Shown here: positions 18,085 to 25,495 of the stretch, in pieces | Layout of the letters: every line of letters begins with the position of its first letter | Position numbering within the stretch: the stretch's first letter is position 1 | From: Spirochaetia bacterium | GTDB taxonomy: Bacteria > Spirochaetota > Leptospiria > Turneriellales > JAOUOS01 | Length of the DNA stretch: 64,000 nucleotides | Direction of reading: 5' to 3' | Assembly: GCA_029880265.1 (NCBI GenBank) | Contig: JAOUOT010000006.1 | Location: forward strand, 62,001-126,000 | Made by a program: the position numbers and the translations under genes | The notes under the pieces: model-generated | What the model was told of the DNA's origin: nothing | Databases searched by the model: none | Seen by the model: the letters and a program-made list of their open reading frames with translations, nothing else

Positions 18085-20022
18085 CTTTCGGTATATTCCT
18101 GATTCTATAAAAAGGTCAAGTATGTCTTTATCAAGATGCCCGTCTTTTACCTCTTCTTTTAAGATATCAATGGCCCTTTCAGGGTTTAAGGCTTTTCGAT
18201 AAGGTCTGTCTAAAGCGGTTAAAGCGTCAAAAATATCGGCAATAGAAAGCATTCGAACCTCAATAGGTATTTCTTCATGATTTACATTCTGGGGATATCC
18301 GGTTCCGTCGAGCTTTTCGTGATGCTTGTAGGCGATATCGGGAACGTTTTTCAAATCAGAGGTCCATGGAATTTTTATTAAAAATTCATAAGTATGCGTC
18401 ACATGCGATTCAATTTCGGTTCTTTCATGCGAGTTTAAGTTCCCGTATTTTATCATTAAATTCAATAACTCGTTTTGCTGTAAAAAAGGAATCTCGACGC
18501 CGTTTGGCATTTTTATTCTCTGTTTCGCGATATCTTGCAGCTTACCGTAGACGTCATCTGGCATGGGAACCGATTCGTTTGAAGCGTTAATCGTTTCAAA
18601 CATATCTTCAAATTCTTTTACTTTTTGAATCGTTTCAATATCAATATTCTTTTCATAATCTTCAAACCCTGAAACTCCTTTTTTTCTGATATACTCTAAT
18701 TTTTTAAATGCCGCGTCTTTTTCAATCTGCTGATGAACATACCTGAATCTCCATTTTATTACATCTAATTCAGATTCATACAGTTTTTTAGGTTTTACAA
18801 GAACCCTTTCTCTTACGCCTACCTTGCCAAAATCATGAAGCAAAGCAGCATATCTTAATTCTTTTATTTTATCTTTAGAAAATTTTATATTTTCAAAAGG
18901 CTTTGATTTTAGGCCTGAAATTTTCTTCGCCATATCAATCGTATATTCGGCTACTCTAAAAGAATGCCCCGAAGTGGTTGGGTCCCGCTGTTCAATGGCG
19001 GTTATCGAAGCTTTAACAAAACCTTCAAATAAATTCTCTATATCTTGCAAAAGAAGGTTGTTTTCAATGGCCACGGCCGCCTGACCCGCCAAAGAACTTA
19101 CCATTTCAAAACACTTTTGCGTAAAAGGAACAATTTCGTCTGTCTCCATCTCTTGCGGGGTTAATTTCTTATAAAAATTCTTCTTTTTATTTATTAACTG
19201 CAATACGCCTATAACCTGCTCTTTATGATTCTTAATGGGAATAACCATCATAGATTTTGAATGATAATTATAGATTTTATCATATTCTTTGTTGAATGAA
19301 AAGCCAAGCTTGGGGTCAAGGTCATAAACGTCGTCTAGCATTAAATGTTCGCCTTTATAAGCGACATATCCGGCGATTGATTTTGCGTCAATGGGAAGCA
19401 GAAATTCGTTAGAGGTTAAATCAAGAGCCGATTTTTTAAAACGAAGATGCGTCGCCGGTTCGTTGTTCTTTTTTCTTTCGGTAAGATAAATAGAACCCCC
19501 GTCGGCAGAAACCAGCTCTCTCGCCTTTAATAAAATAAGCTCAATTAATTTGTCAAAATCTCGCTCTGTTCCTAAGGCCTGACCAACTTTTGTAAGCCCG
19601 TGAATATCTTGCGATGATAATGTTAAGTCGGTTTGCAGTTTTAAGTTTTCAGAAAATAATTTCAGGGTATCAAAAGCGTTTTTAATAGAAAAAGACAACA
19701 GCGTCTCGTCGCATTCGGTATAAAATATCTGATAGAAAATATCGTCGGGAATTATATCAAACTTATAATTTATAAAAGATTTATCTACGATTAAAATAAT
19801 TCGATGATTCGTGCCCGCATGGGCGCGAATTAAGTTCCAGAATTTTTCTTCATTTTCTTTTATATGGTCATGCGATAAAACCCATATCGCAAATAACTCG
19901 TCTAATTCGATATCGATATCTTCATCGTTTAACAGCACGCTTTTTATATTCGCGCCCTCTACTTGTATTTTTTGTAAATTCAAGTTTTTTTCAACATAAA
20001 TTATATTCTTATTTTTCTTCAT
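18070..20022 (-). CDS. GAF / HD-GYP protein, probable c-di-GMP phosphodiesterase
   Basis: 650 residues. An N-terminal ~130-residue domain that I do not recognise (possibly receiver-like, without phosphorylation residues), a GAF domain (~150-330), then an HD-GYP domain (~335-640). Metal and catalytic motifs are GHSFRV (near 351), HDFGKVG (near 397) and HHEKLDGTGYP (~567-577). The ~100 residues between HDFGK and the next His are longer than in minimal HD-GYPs. The family hydrolyses c-di-GMP to pGpG or GMP. GAF domains often bind nucleotides or small ligands and would regulate it. The start overlaps the end of the deacetylase-like gene by 14 bases, so the two are co-transcribed. Confidence 0.92.
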   Translation of the reverse strand: MKKNKNIIYVEKNLNLQKIQVEGANIKSVLLNDEDIDIELDELFAIWVLSHDHIKENEEKFWNLIRAHAGTNHRIILIVDKSFINYKFDIIPDDIFYQIFYTECDETLLSFSIKNAFDTLKLFSENLKLQTDLTLSSQDIHGLTKVGQALGTERDFDKLIELILLKARELVSADGGSIYLTERKKNNEPATHLRFKKSALDLTSNEFLLPIDAKSIAGYVAYKGEHLMLDDVYDLDPKLGFSFNKEYDKIYNYHSKSMMVIPIKNHKEQVIGVLQLINKKKNFYKKLTPQEMETDEIVPFTQKCFEMVSSLAGQAAVAIENNLLLQDIENLFEGFVKASITAIEQRDPTTSGHSFRVAEYTIDMAKKISGLKSKPFENIKFSKDKIKELRYAALLHDFGKVGVRERVLVKPKKLYESELDVIKWRFRYVHQQIEKDAAFKKLEYIRKKGVSGFEDYEKNIDIETIQKVKEFEDMFETINASNESVPMPDDVYGKLQDIAKQRIKMPNGVEIPFLQQNELLNLMIKYGNLNSHERTEIESHVTHTYEFLIKIPWTSDLKNVPDIAYKHHEKLDGTGYPQNVNHEEIPIEVRMLSIADIFDALTALDRPYRKALNPERAIDILKEEVKDGHLDKDILDLFIESGIYRKAYKT

Positions 20023-20953
20023 TTTCTATAAACTCCTCCACGACAGAGTTCCATGCGTTTGCAAGATTTTCTCTGTTGTAACCTCCCCCGCCGGTTCCTA
20101 TGATTCTGCCTTGGCAGTATTCGTCTGCAATTTGACATAATCTTTTGGCCGCGTAAGCATGCGCTTTTTGCGTATAGCCCATGTTTGTGATAGGGTCGCC
20201 TCTTAGGCTGTCTGCCCCGCACTGCATGATAATAAATTGCGGATTATTTTTTCTTAAAAAATTCTCTACGTCATCCCATGCTTTTATAAATACGTCGTCG
20301 TTTGCCATCGCAGAAACGGGAACATTAAGCTTGTACCCTTTTGCTTCGCCCGTTCCCGTTTCGTCGGCGTTGCCCGTACCCGGGAAAATGCCAAATTGAT
20401 GTATATCGGCAAATATAATTCTTTTATCGTCTTCAAACGAATAAAAAACGCCGTCGCCGTGATGGGCGTCTATATCTACATAGGCGATGCGTTCGAGGTT
20501 GTGTTTTTCTAATAGATATTTCATTGCAATGCCGCAGTCGTTAAAAACGCAAAAGCCCGACGCTCTTTCGGGATACGCGTGATGCAAGCCGGCAATGGGT
20601 ATAAAGGCCCTGTTAAACTTATTTTTCATGATATTTTCAGCCGCGTCAACCACGCTTCCGGCGACATACGAGGCCGCCTCAAAAACGCCTAAAAAAGCGG
20701 GCGTATCGCCCATATCAAGATATCCGATACCCGTTTTTGAAAGCTCTCTTACTTTATCAATATATTCTATTTCATGAAAAAGCTCAATATTTTTGATTTC
20801 TGCCATAACTGGTTTTTTAATTAAAACCGCATCGGCAAGATTTCGGTGGTAAAATTCTTTTAAAAAAGCCTCATGACGGTCTGGCCCGAACGGGTGCCCG
20901 CCGGGGAAGCCATATTTCGCGATTTCATCGCCTATGTAAACAGCTGTTTTCAT
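20009..20953 (-). CDS. Histone deacetylase / AcuC-family hydrolase
   Basis: 314 residues covering the class I/II deacetylase fold. The active site is complete: the His pair in GLHHAYPERASGF (near 128), the metal-binding DIDAHHGDG (near 161), the Asp in QCGADSL (near 243) and the Tyr loop GTGGGGYN (near 289). Bacterial members act on acetyl-lysine proteins (AcuC, deacetylating acetyl-CoA synthetase) or on acetylpolyamines. Without acs or acuA nearby the substrate cannot be assigned. Only 11 bases lie between the ATG and the edge of a 148-bp inverted-repeat element, and no SD is visible in that space, so the element probably supplies or altered the leader. Confidence 0.9.
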   Translation of the reverse strand: MKTAVYIGDEIAKYGFPGGHPFGPDRHEAFLKEFYHRNLADAVLIKKPVMAEIKNIELFHEIEYIDKVRELSKTGIGYLDMGDTPAFLGVFEAASYVAGSVVDAAENIMKNKFNRAFIPIAGLHHAYPERASGFCVFNDCGIAMKYLLEKHNLERIAYVDIDAHHGDGVFYSFEDDKRIIFADIHQFGIFPGTGNADETGTGEAKGYKLNVPVSAMANDDVFIKAWDDVENFLRKNNPQFIIMQCGADSLRGDPITNMGYTQKAHAYAAKRLCQIADEYCQGRIIGTGGGGYNRENLANAWNSVVEEFIENEEK

Positions 20954-20964
20954 AATTATTTATA

Positions 20965-21112
20965 GGGCCGTGTAATAAGTCGGTTATTGAGTGTTTTCTG
21001 CCTCATCAGCCTTCGTCGAGCTTTGCTACGATACGAAAAATGCCTTATTTTCGGCATTTCTCACTCGATGAACGGCGGAAAATGTATCGAAATACGGCTT
21101 ATTACACGGCCC
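20965..21112. mobile_element. MITE-like element with 15-bp perfect terminal inverted repeats
   Basis: The left end GGGCCGTGTAATAAG (20965-20979) is repeated exactly, inverted, as CTTATTACACGGCCC at 21098-21112. The 148-bp interior has no coding capacity but contains a smaller hairpin (AAATGCC, 8-base loop, GGCATTT, in the middle). Both flanks contain TA-rich bases but no clear target-site duplication. Short length, perfect ends and lack of a gene fit a non-autonomous miniature inverted-repeat element. No transposase is in the window to assign a family. Confidence 0.65.
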
Positions 21113-21185
21113 CATACAAATCAAAGCATAACCCGAAATAAGCAAAGAATATTTTTGAAATGAGCGATCAAGACTTTATTTAACC

Positions 21186-21220
21186 AAAAAAAAACGCGTG
21201 CATGGCACGCGTTTTTTTTT
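21186..21220 (-). terminator. Strong intrinsic terminator of the porin gene
   Basis: ACGCGTGC (21194-21201), a 3-base loop and GCACGCGT (21205-21212), flanked by A8-9 on the left and T9 on the right. It works in both directions by sequence. The minus-strand porin gene ends 25 bases upstream of it, so it is that gene's terminator. It also isolates the porin gene from the deacetylase gene. Confidence 0.92.
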
Positions 21221-21244
21221 GATTTTGCTCGTTAAAAACTAGTA

Positions 21245-22564
21245 TTAGAATTTATACATAGTGCTTAAGTAAGCAAAAGTTTGATCAGCCGCTTCAGGAT
21301 CTGTATTTACAGTATCTTCACTAGGCGTTACCAAAGCATAACCTAACTGAACCGCTAAGCCTTTTCTTGGCTTATAAGTTACTACAAAGTCTTGCTCTGC
21401 GCCTTTGGTATCAAATGCGCCTGCTACAATGTAGTTCTCAGCAAAGGTCCAGTAAGCATATTGAAGACTTAATTCTTTGTTTAATGCAAAAGTTAAACTA
21501 ACAGAAGTAGCGTTTACATCATTAAAGGCCAACCATGTATCTGAAATACCCATATGAGCATGGTTTGTTCCATATAATTGCTGAAAACCTTCTTGAACGT
21601 CTGCAGTATCAACTGTGTTATCGCCGCTTGCGATAATATGCTCAAAGCCAATTCTCAGTTTCATGTCGCCGCCAAGGCCAATTGTATAACCCGCATCTAG
21701 CGCGAATAGTGAACCTTCTAGTTTTTGCAATCCTTTGTTACCGTTTTGCATGGCATATTCAATGTTAAAGTCTAATGCTTTTAAAGGAAAATCGTCAAGT
21801 ACGCCTTTATCGGCTTTGTTGGTTAAACGGCCGCCAATTGTGTTTTTATTTTCTACCTCTTTCTCAAAAACATTTAAGAAATAAACGTCTAAATGAACCA
21901 GACCAATAACTTTTAAGGTATCATAGATACCGGTAAACGTTTTGTCTTTAGCGGCCTCATTTTCATTTAAAATCATTGTAAAAACATCAAGAGTATTTAC
22001 GTCTTTCATGTCGTAGTTTAATTTCAACCCGTCAAATGAACGCCCCTCGCTTGTCCAGTCAAGATGACCCAATAATCTCTGGTTACCGTAAACAAGTTTT
22101 TGACGACCCATAGTAATTGCCAACGGCTGGCCAAATATATTACCTACCTGAAGATAAGCTTCTCTGGCGTCAAAACCAATACCACCAGTAGCACCAGCTT
22201 CATTAGTATTATTTGTTGTTCTTGTTTCATCTTTTTTAACACCCGATATATCAGGATAACTACCCCATACACGATTATCTTGCAACGTAACAACTACTTT
22301 GCTGTTTTCGCCAAGATCCTTTGATATCGTCACCTGAGTCTTGTTTTCAACACTTTCTTTAGTATCAGCCGCATTGGCATCCCAGTCAGCGTTTTGTCTT
22401 ACAGAGCCCCTTGCTCTAACGAAACCGCTTACTTTCACATCGCTGCCCGTACTTTTAACTTCTGGCGCAGGCGCAGGCGCCGCCGCAGGCTCGGCTTCTT
22501 GGCCAAATAGCAGGCCGCCTGTTAAAAAGGCCGCTATGGCCATTAAACTAATTGTTTTCTTCAT
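21245..22564 (-). CDS. Outer-membrane beta-barrel porin, alginate-export (AlgE-like) family
   Basis: 439 residues. A signal peptide (MKKTISLMAIAAFLTGGLLFG) is followed by an Ala/Pro-rich spacer (AEPAAAPAPAPE) and a beta-barrel. The segment GRQKLVYGNQRLLG and the downstream RSFDGLKLNY match the alginate-export porin family (a GRQ-x-Y-x-RL-G pattern). The last residues are YKF, with the C-terminal aromatic expected for outer-membrane insertion. Members form wide channels for anionic polymers or small solutes; alginate itself is not implied. The SD AAGGAGAAAAG is one of the strongest in the window and a strong terminator follows, as expected for an abundant outer-membrane protein. Confidence 0.8.
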   Translation of the reverse strand: MKKTISLMAIAAFLTGGLLFGQEAEPAAAPAPAPEVKSTGSDVKVSGFVRARGSVRQNADWDANAADTKESVENKTQVTISKDLGENSKVVVTLQDNRVWGSYPDISGVKKDETRTTNNTNEAGATGGIGFDAREAYLQVGNIFGQPLAITMGRQKLVYGNQRLLGHLDWTSEGRSFDGLKLNYDMKDVNTLDVFTMILNENEAAKDKTFTGIYDTLKVIGLVHLDVYFLNVFEKEVENKNTIGGRLTNKADKGVLDDFPLKALDFNIEYAMQNGNKGLQKLEGSLFALDAGYTIGLGGDMKLRIGFEHIIASGDNTVDTADVQEGFQQLYGTNHAHMGISDTWLAFNDVNATSVSLTFALNKELSLQYAYWTFAENYIVAGAFDTKGAEQDFVVTYKPRKGLAVQLGYALVTPSEDTVNTDPEAADQTFAYLSTMYKF

Positions 22565-22829
22565 TCTTTTCTCCTTCGTTTTCTTTTAATTGTTTGTTTC
22601 CAACAAATTCGCTTGCAGATTCATCTTGATGATCGGTTTTATTGTTGTGAACCTTTGTTTGCGTAAAAAATCATAATTAAACCGGTATTTTAATTCATAA
22701 ATTTTTCTTATTAAATTAAAAATAACCATTTTACTCATAGACTTTTTATACAAATCTCTTTTCTTTAATAAGTTATCTCTTTTTAAGTATTTATAAAAAG
22801 ACTTAATCTTATTTTTAAGTTTGTTTTTA

Positions 22830-22958
22830 TCATATTCTAGAGCGTTTTTTTTCGACATACCCATATAGGTTTGCTGATTTTTGCAGATATGTTTTAGCGT
22901 CTTCATATTTGTTTAACGCCCAATACAACCTATATAAATTAGCCAATTCGTCAAGCCG
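22830..22958 (-). pseudogene. Relic of a tetratricopeptide-repeat protein
   Basis: On the minus strand a 43-codon stretch bounded by stops reads a near-perfect TPR unit: LDELANLYRLYWALNKYEDA then KTYLQKSANLYG. The spacing of Leu, Ala, Tyr, Ala and Tyr fits the 34-residue TPR consensus. There is no start codon and the frame closes at once, so this is a surviving piece of a longer lost gene. It abuts the dispersed repeat at 22970. Confidence 0.6.
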
Positions 22959-22969
22959 TTTTTAAGGTT

Positions 22970-23028
22970 TTTTTTATCTCTGTGTACCCTGCCTGCGGTG
23001 AGCAATGTCGAACCGTGGCCTCTGTGGC
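22970..23028 (+). repeat. Dispersed intergenic repeat, right part, copy 1
   Basis: A 59-base stretch beginning TTTTTTATCTCTGTG and ending CTCTGTGGC, with the core CTGCCTGCGGTGAGCAATGT. It matches 34643-34702 in the same orientation with about five differences. It has no coding content. Confidence 0.8.
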
Positions 23029-23045
23029 AATATCTTAAACCGGTC

Positions 23046-23090
23046 TCGCGCCATTGCCATAACTTGAAACAAACTCTTTTTTATCTCTGT
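23046..23090 (+). repeat. Dispersed intergenic repeat, left part, copy 1
   Basis: This 45-base stretch contains CTTGAAACAAACTC followed by a T run and ATCTCTGT. It matches 34610-34656 with a few differences. In the 34-kb copy the left and right parts are joined; here they lie apart and in the opposite order. Confidence 0.75.
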
Positions 23091-23185
23091 CGTTCAACCT
23101 GAAAAATATTAACTCTCGGTTAACAATTTCGGCTATTCTTATTTTAATTGTCTGCAAGTGTAATTTTAAAAAAGTGATATTAAAA

Positions 23186-24052
23186 ATGCAATCGATTGAC
23201 TTTATCAAAACATTTTCAGAGCCTCTTCGCATTCGAATTTTATTGCTTTTAAAAGAAGCTTCGCTTTCTGTAAGCGAAATCGTTTCAATTATTGGGCAGT
23301 CGCAAAGCAATATCAGCCATCATATTAAAATGTTAAAAGACGGCAATTTGATAAAACAAGATAAACAAGGCAGCATAAATTTATACAGCTTAATAGAAAA
23401 TCCCGAAGTTCCCTCTTTAATGCGGCCCTTTTGGGATAATTTTTCGCAAATAGGAAGAGAAGTCTCTGAGAATTCTGAAGATATGCGTAAGCTTATTCTG
23501 GTGCTGTCTAACCGCCAAAATAATATCAATTCATTAACATGGGCCGACTGGCGCAAGGCGCAGCCCGATTTGCCCTATACGGCAGAGGTGGCCTTTGCCG
23601 GCATGCCGCGAAACGAAACGGCGCTTGATATTGGCTGCGGCGACGGAACCTTTCTGGCCCAGCTTAAAGAGAATTTTACCCGCCTTTACGGCATTGACAT
23701 ATCGTTAAATCAGATTAATGAAGCCAAAAAAAATATTTCAGAAAATATCTTTTTATTAAACGCCGACGCAAACGATTTACCGTTTCAAGAAAAAAGCATT
23801 GAAAGCGTTTATCTTAGAATGGTTCTCGGATTTATACCAAAACCCGTGGACGCTCTTAAAGAAGCCTTAAGAATCTTAAAACCCATGGGACGCGTTTCTA
23901 TCATAGATAAATATGAAGAAAATATCGGAAAAGAAAATTCTTTTTCTTTTCAATATTTTCAAACTTTTTGCGGCTCTGTTAAAAACTGCAAACTTTTATT
24001 TTATAAAAAATATCCGAAAGTATTTGTATGCGCCATAGAAAAAGAAGCGTAA
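23186..24052 (+). CDS. ArsR-type HTH regulator fused to a SAM-dependent methyltransferase
   Basis: 288 residues from the ATG at 23186 (a GTG at 23174 is in frame). The N-terminal winged-helix domain (~1-75) is ArsR-like: FSEPLRIRILLLLKEA, then the recognition helix QSQSNISHHIKMLKDGNLI. No metal-binding CxC is seen. A class I methyltransferase domain (~120-285) follows, with the SAM motif ALDIGCGDGTFL, the acidic YGIDIS and the ubiE-like end motif LRILKPMGRVSIID. This fusion is a known type in which DNA binding may respond to SAM/SAH or to the methyl acceptor. The target is unknown. It is convergent with the M23 peptidase gene, 6 bases away. Confidence 0.88.
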   Translation: MQSIDFIKTFSEPLRIRILLLLKEASLSVSEIVSIIGQSQSNISHHIKMLKDGNLIKQDKQGSINLYSLIENPEVPSLMRPFWDNFSQIGREVSENSEDMRKLILVLSNRQNNINSLTWADWRKAQPDLPYTAEVAFAGMPRNETALDIGCGDGTFLAQLKENFTRLYGIDISLNQINEAKKNISENIFLLNADANDLPFQEKSIESVYLRMVLGFIPKPVDALKEALRILKPMGRVSIIDKYEENIGKENSFSFQYFQTFCGSVKNCKLLFYKKYPKVFVCAIEKEA

Positions 24053-24058
24053 AAATTA

Positions 24059-24916
24059 TCAATTCTCAGTTTCTTGATTTTTTAATTCTTCATTAAAGCC
24101 CATTGCCGATTCCATTGACTCTTCAAATGACGACAGAAAAAACTCGGGGTTTAGAACTATATTGCCGTATCTTACTTCAAAATGCAAATGAGGGCCGGTG
24201 CTGTACCCGGTACTTCCTGAATAACCGATGATTTGGCCCTTTTTTACTTTTTCGCCCTTTTTAATGAGAACAACCGAAAGGTGAGCGTATTTTGTGCTAT
24301 AATCATTTTCATGCATGATGGTTATACTAAGACCGTATGCGCCCTGATATCCTAAATTTTCGATTTCACCATCCATGGCGGCGATTACCACTGTGCCTGT
24401 TTGCGCGGCAATGTCGATTCCCGTGTGATCCCTTCCCATTCTTTTGCCGATTCTACTGGTAATTCTAGTGCCTAAAACGGGCCATAAAAACTCTCCCTGG
24501 GGAACCTTCCATACTTGTCTTTTGATATCTGCATTTGCCAGTTCGCTTAAATACTCTTTTGTAAAAGGTAAAAAATACCATCCGCTTTTGTTTATTCGGC
24601 TAGATTTCTCGGATATCTCGTTTAATTCTTTAATTTGTTCAATATTTGAATGATACTTTTCTGATATTTCAGTGATTAACTGGCCCTTTTTTAAATTTTG
24701 CCAAACGCCTTCTATACCGCGATAGCTATGAATAAAATTATTATCCATGGCCACATTTTCATTTTTTGAAAGCGAGCTTATTTCTTCGCTTATTTCTTGC
24801 CATGTAGTATCGGAATTTTTTTGAATATTTTCAGAATTTATGTTATTAATTGATAAGATAAATATGCAGACGTATAACCATGATAATTTTTTACTTAAAA
24901 TTATTTTTATTGCCAT
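24059..24916 (-). CDS. Exported LysM/M23 metallopeptidase
   Basis: 285 residues from the ATG at 24916 (a GTG at 24937 is in frame and preceded by a G-rich stretch). Signal peptide (LSWLYVCIFILSINNINS), a LysM-like segment (~60-105, LKKGQLITEISEKYHSNIEQI), then an M23 domain (~145-270) with both zinc motifs, RDHTGIDIA and HLHFEV. It should cut peptidoglycan in the periplasm. The Glu-rich tail is probably disordered. Compared with the other M23 gene at 13485 it has the same plan but clearly different sequence. Its upstream region contains a 58-base perfect hairpin. Confidence 0.9.
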   Translation of the reverse strand: MAIKIILSKKLSWLYVCIFILSINNINSENIQKNSDTTWQEISEEISSLSKNENVAMDNNFIHSYRGIEGVWQNLKKGQLITEISEKYHSNIEQIKELNEISEKSSRINKSGWYFLPFTKEYLSELANADIKRQVWKVPQGEFLWPVLGTRITSRIGKRMGRDHTGIDIAAQTGTVVIAAMDGEIENLGYQGAYGLSITIMHENDYSTKYAHLSVVLIKKGEKVKKGQIIGYSGSTGYSTGPHLHFEVRYGNIVLNPEFFLSSFEESMESAMGFNEELKNQETEN

Positions 24917-24979
24917 CCTTTTTTGTATCTCCCCCACGCATTATGACAATTTATTTATTGATAAACACTATGTCAATTT

Positions 24980-25037
24980 TTTTATTTTATAAATCGCCAT
25001 TGAATTGGGCAATTCAATAGCGATTTATAAAATAAAA
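24980..25037. repeat. 58-base near-perfect palindrome
   Basis: An outer 18-bp stem (24980-24997 with 25020-25037) and an inner 8-bp stem (ATTGAATT with AATTCAAT) are separated by a single C/A mismatch and closed by a GGGC loop. Altogether 26 paired positions. It lies between two divergent genes, where a terminator would not be expected. It may be a protein-binding palindrome, a miniature element or an insertion scar. Confidence 0.75.
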
Positions 25038-25196
25038 TAGCCTCATTTCTAACGATATCGTAAAAAAAACTTTATTTCTTAACCATAAAATACTTTTCAT
25101 ATATATGTTATTCAGGTAAGACTTTTTTAAAAATCGGCTCTTCTATATCCATCGAGAAGAAATAATGCATGTTCCTTATTTTTTATGCATCTAGCG

Positions 25197-25410
25197 ACGA
25201 TGCCCGGTTGACACGAAATTTGCTACTGCTTTAGTAGATTCATAAATGCAGTAGCTTGTAATAGCCTTAATAAAGCCTCACAGACTTGAGGCCATCAAAG
25301 AAGAACCGAATAAACGCGAAATTTTTAGACTTACGGTTCTTGACGCAAGCGGGTATGGCCGACAAAGGGGGCAGCTGCAATATTTTCGCCGGCAAGAAAT
25401 CGGGCGGCTC
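25197..25410 (+). ncRNA. Candidate structured RNA or long 5' leader
   Basis: Three successive perfect inverted repeats: GCTACTGC/GCAGTAGC (25222-25229 with 25248-25255), GCCTCA/TGAGGC (25275-25280 with 25287-25292), and AAGAACCG/CGGTTCTT (25301-25308 with 25334-25341, extended by TAA/TTA). A G-rich tail with CGCAAGCG and GCAGCTGC follows. Local G+C is well above the surrounding intergenic DNA. It ends about 90 bases before the haem-cyclase start on the same strand. I could not match it to a known riboswitch, tmRNA, 6S, SRP or RNase P RNA. Confidence 0.4.
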
Positions 25411-25495
25411 TTATATTCCTATTTTCTCATAATTTCTCTTATCTTTATAAATTACAACGCTTAGCAAACCGAAAATATAATATAGAAGAATCGAA

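Larger units (their letters stand above)
22565..23185. other. Intergenic region with gene relic and dispersed repeats
   Basis: 620 bases between the divergent porin and ArsR-methyltransferase genes. It holds the porin leader, a decayed TPR-protein fragment (22830-22958, minus strand) and two pieces of a dispersed repeat also found near 34.6 kb. A 106-codon open frame at 22586-22906 overlaps the relic in another frame and looks spurious. Confidence 0.7.
24938..25495. other. Long divergent intergenic region with strong secondary-structure potential
   Basis: 558 bases between the M23 peptidase and the haem-cyclase gene. It contains a 58-base hairpin (24980-25037) and a run of three perfect inverted repeats (25222-25341), described separately. 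I found no credible protein gene in either strand, although a ~70-codon frame without a recognisable product runs through 25256-25463. Confidence 0.6.

Noticed and set aside
22586-22906. 106-codon open frame on the minus strand, just upstream of the AlgE-like porin
   Set aside because: Very Lys/Asn-rich from AT-rich DNA, no family likeness, and the TPR relic reads sensibly in another frame of the same DNA.
25335-25400. Possible GEMM-type c-di-GMP riboswitch (GACGCAAGC and GGCC present)
   Set aside because: The rest of the GEMM consensus and the order of its conserved boxes do not fit; only short pieces agree.
25256-25463. ~70-codon plus-strand frame through the structured region
   Set aside because: No start codon with SD, no recognisable protein; the hairpins explain the sequence better.
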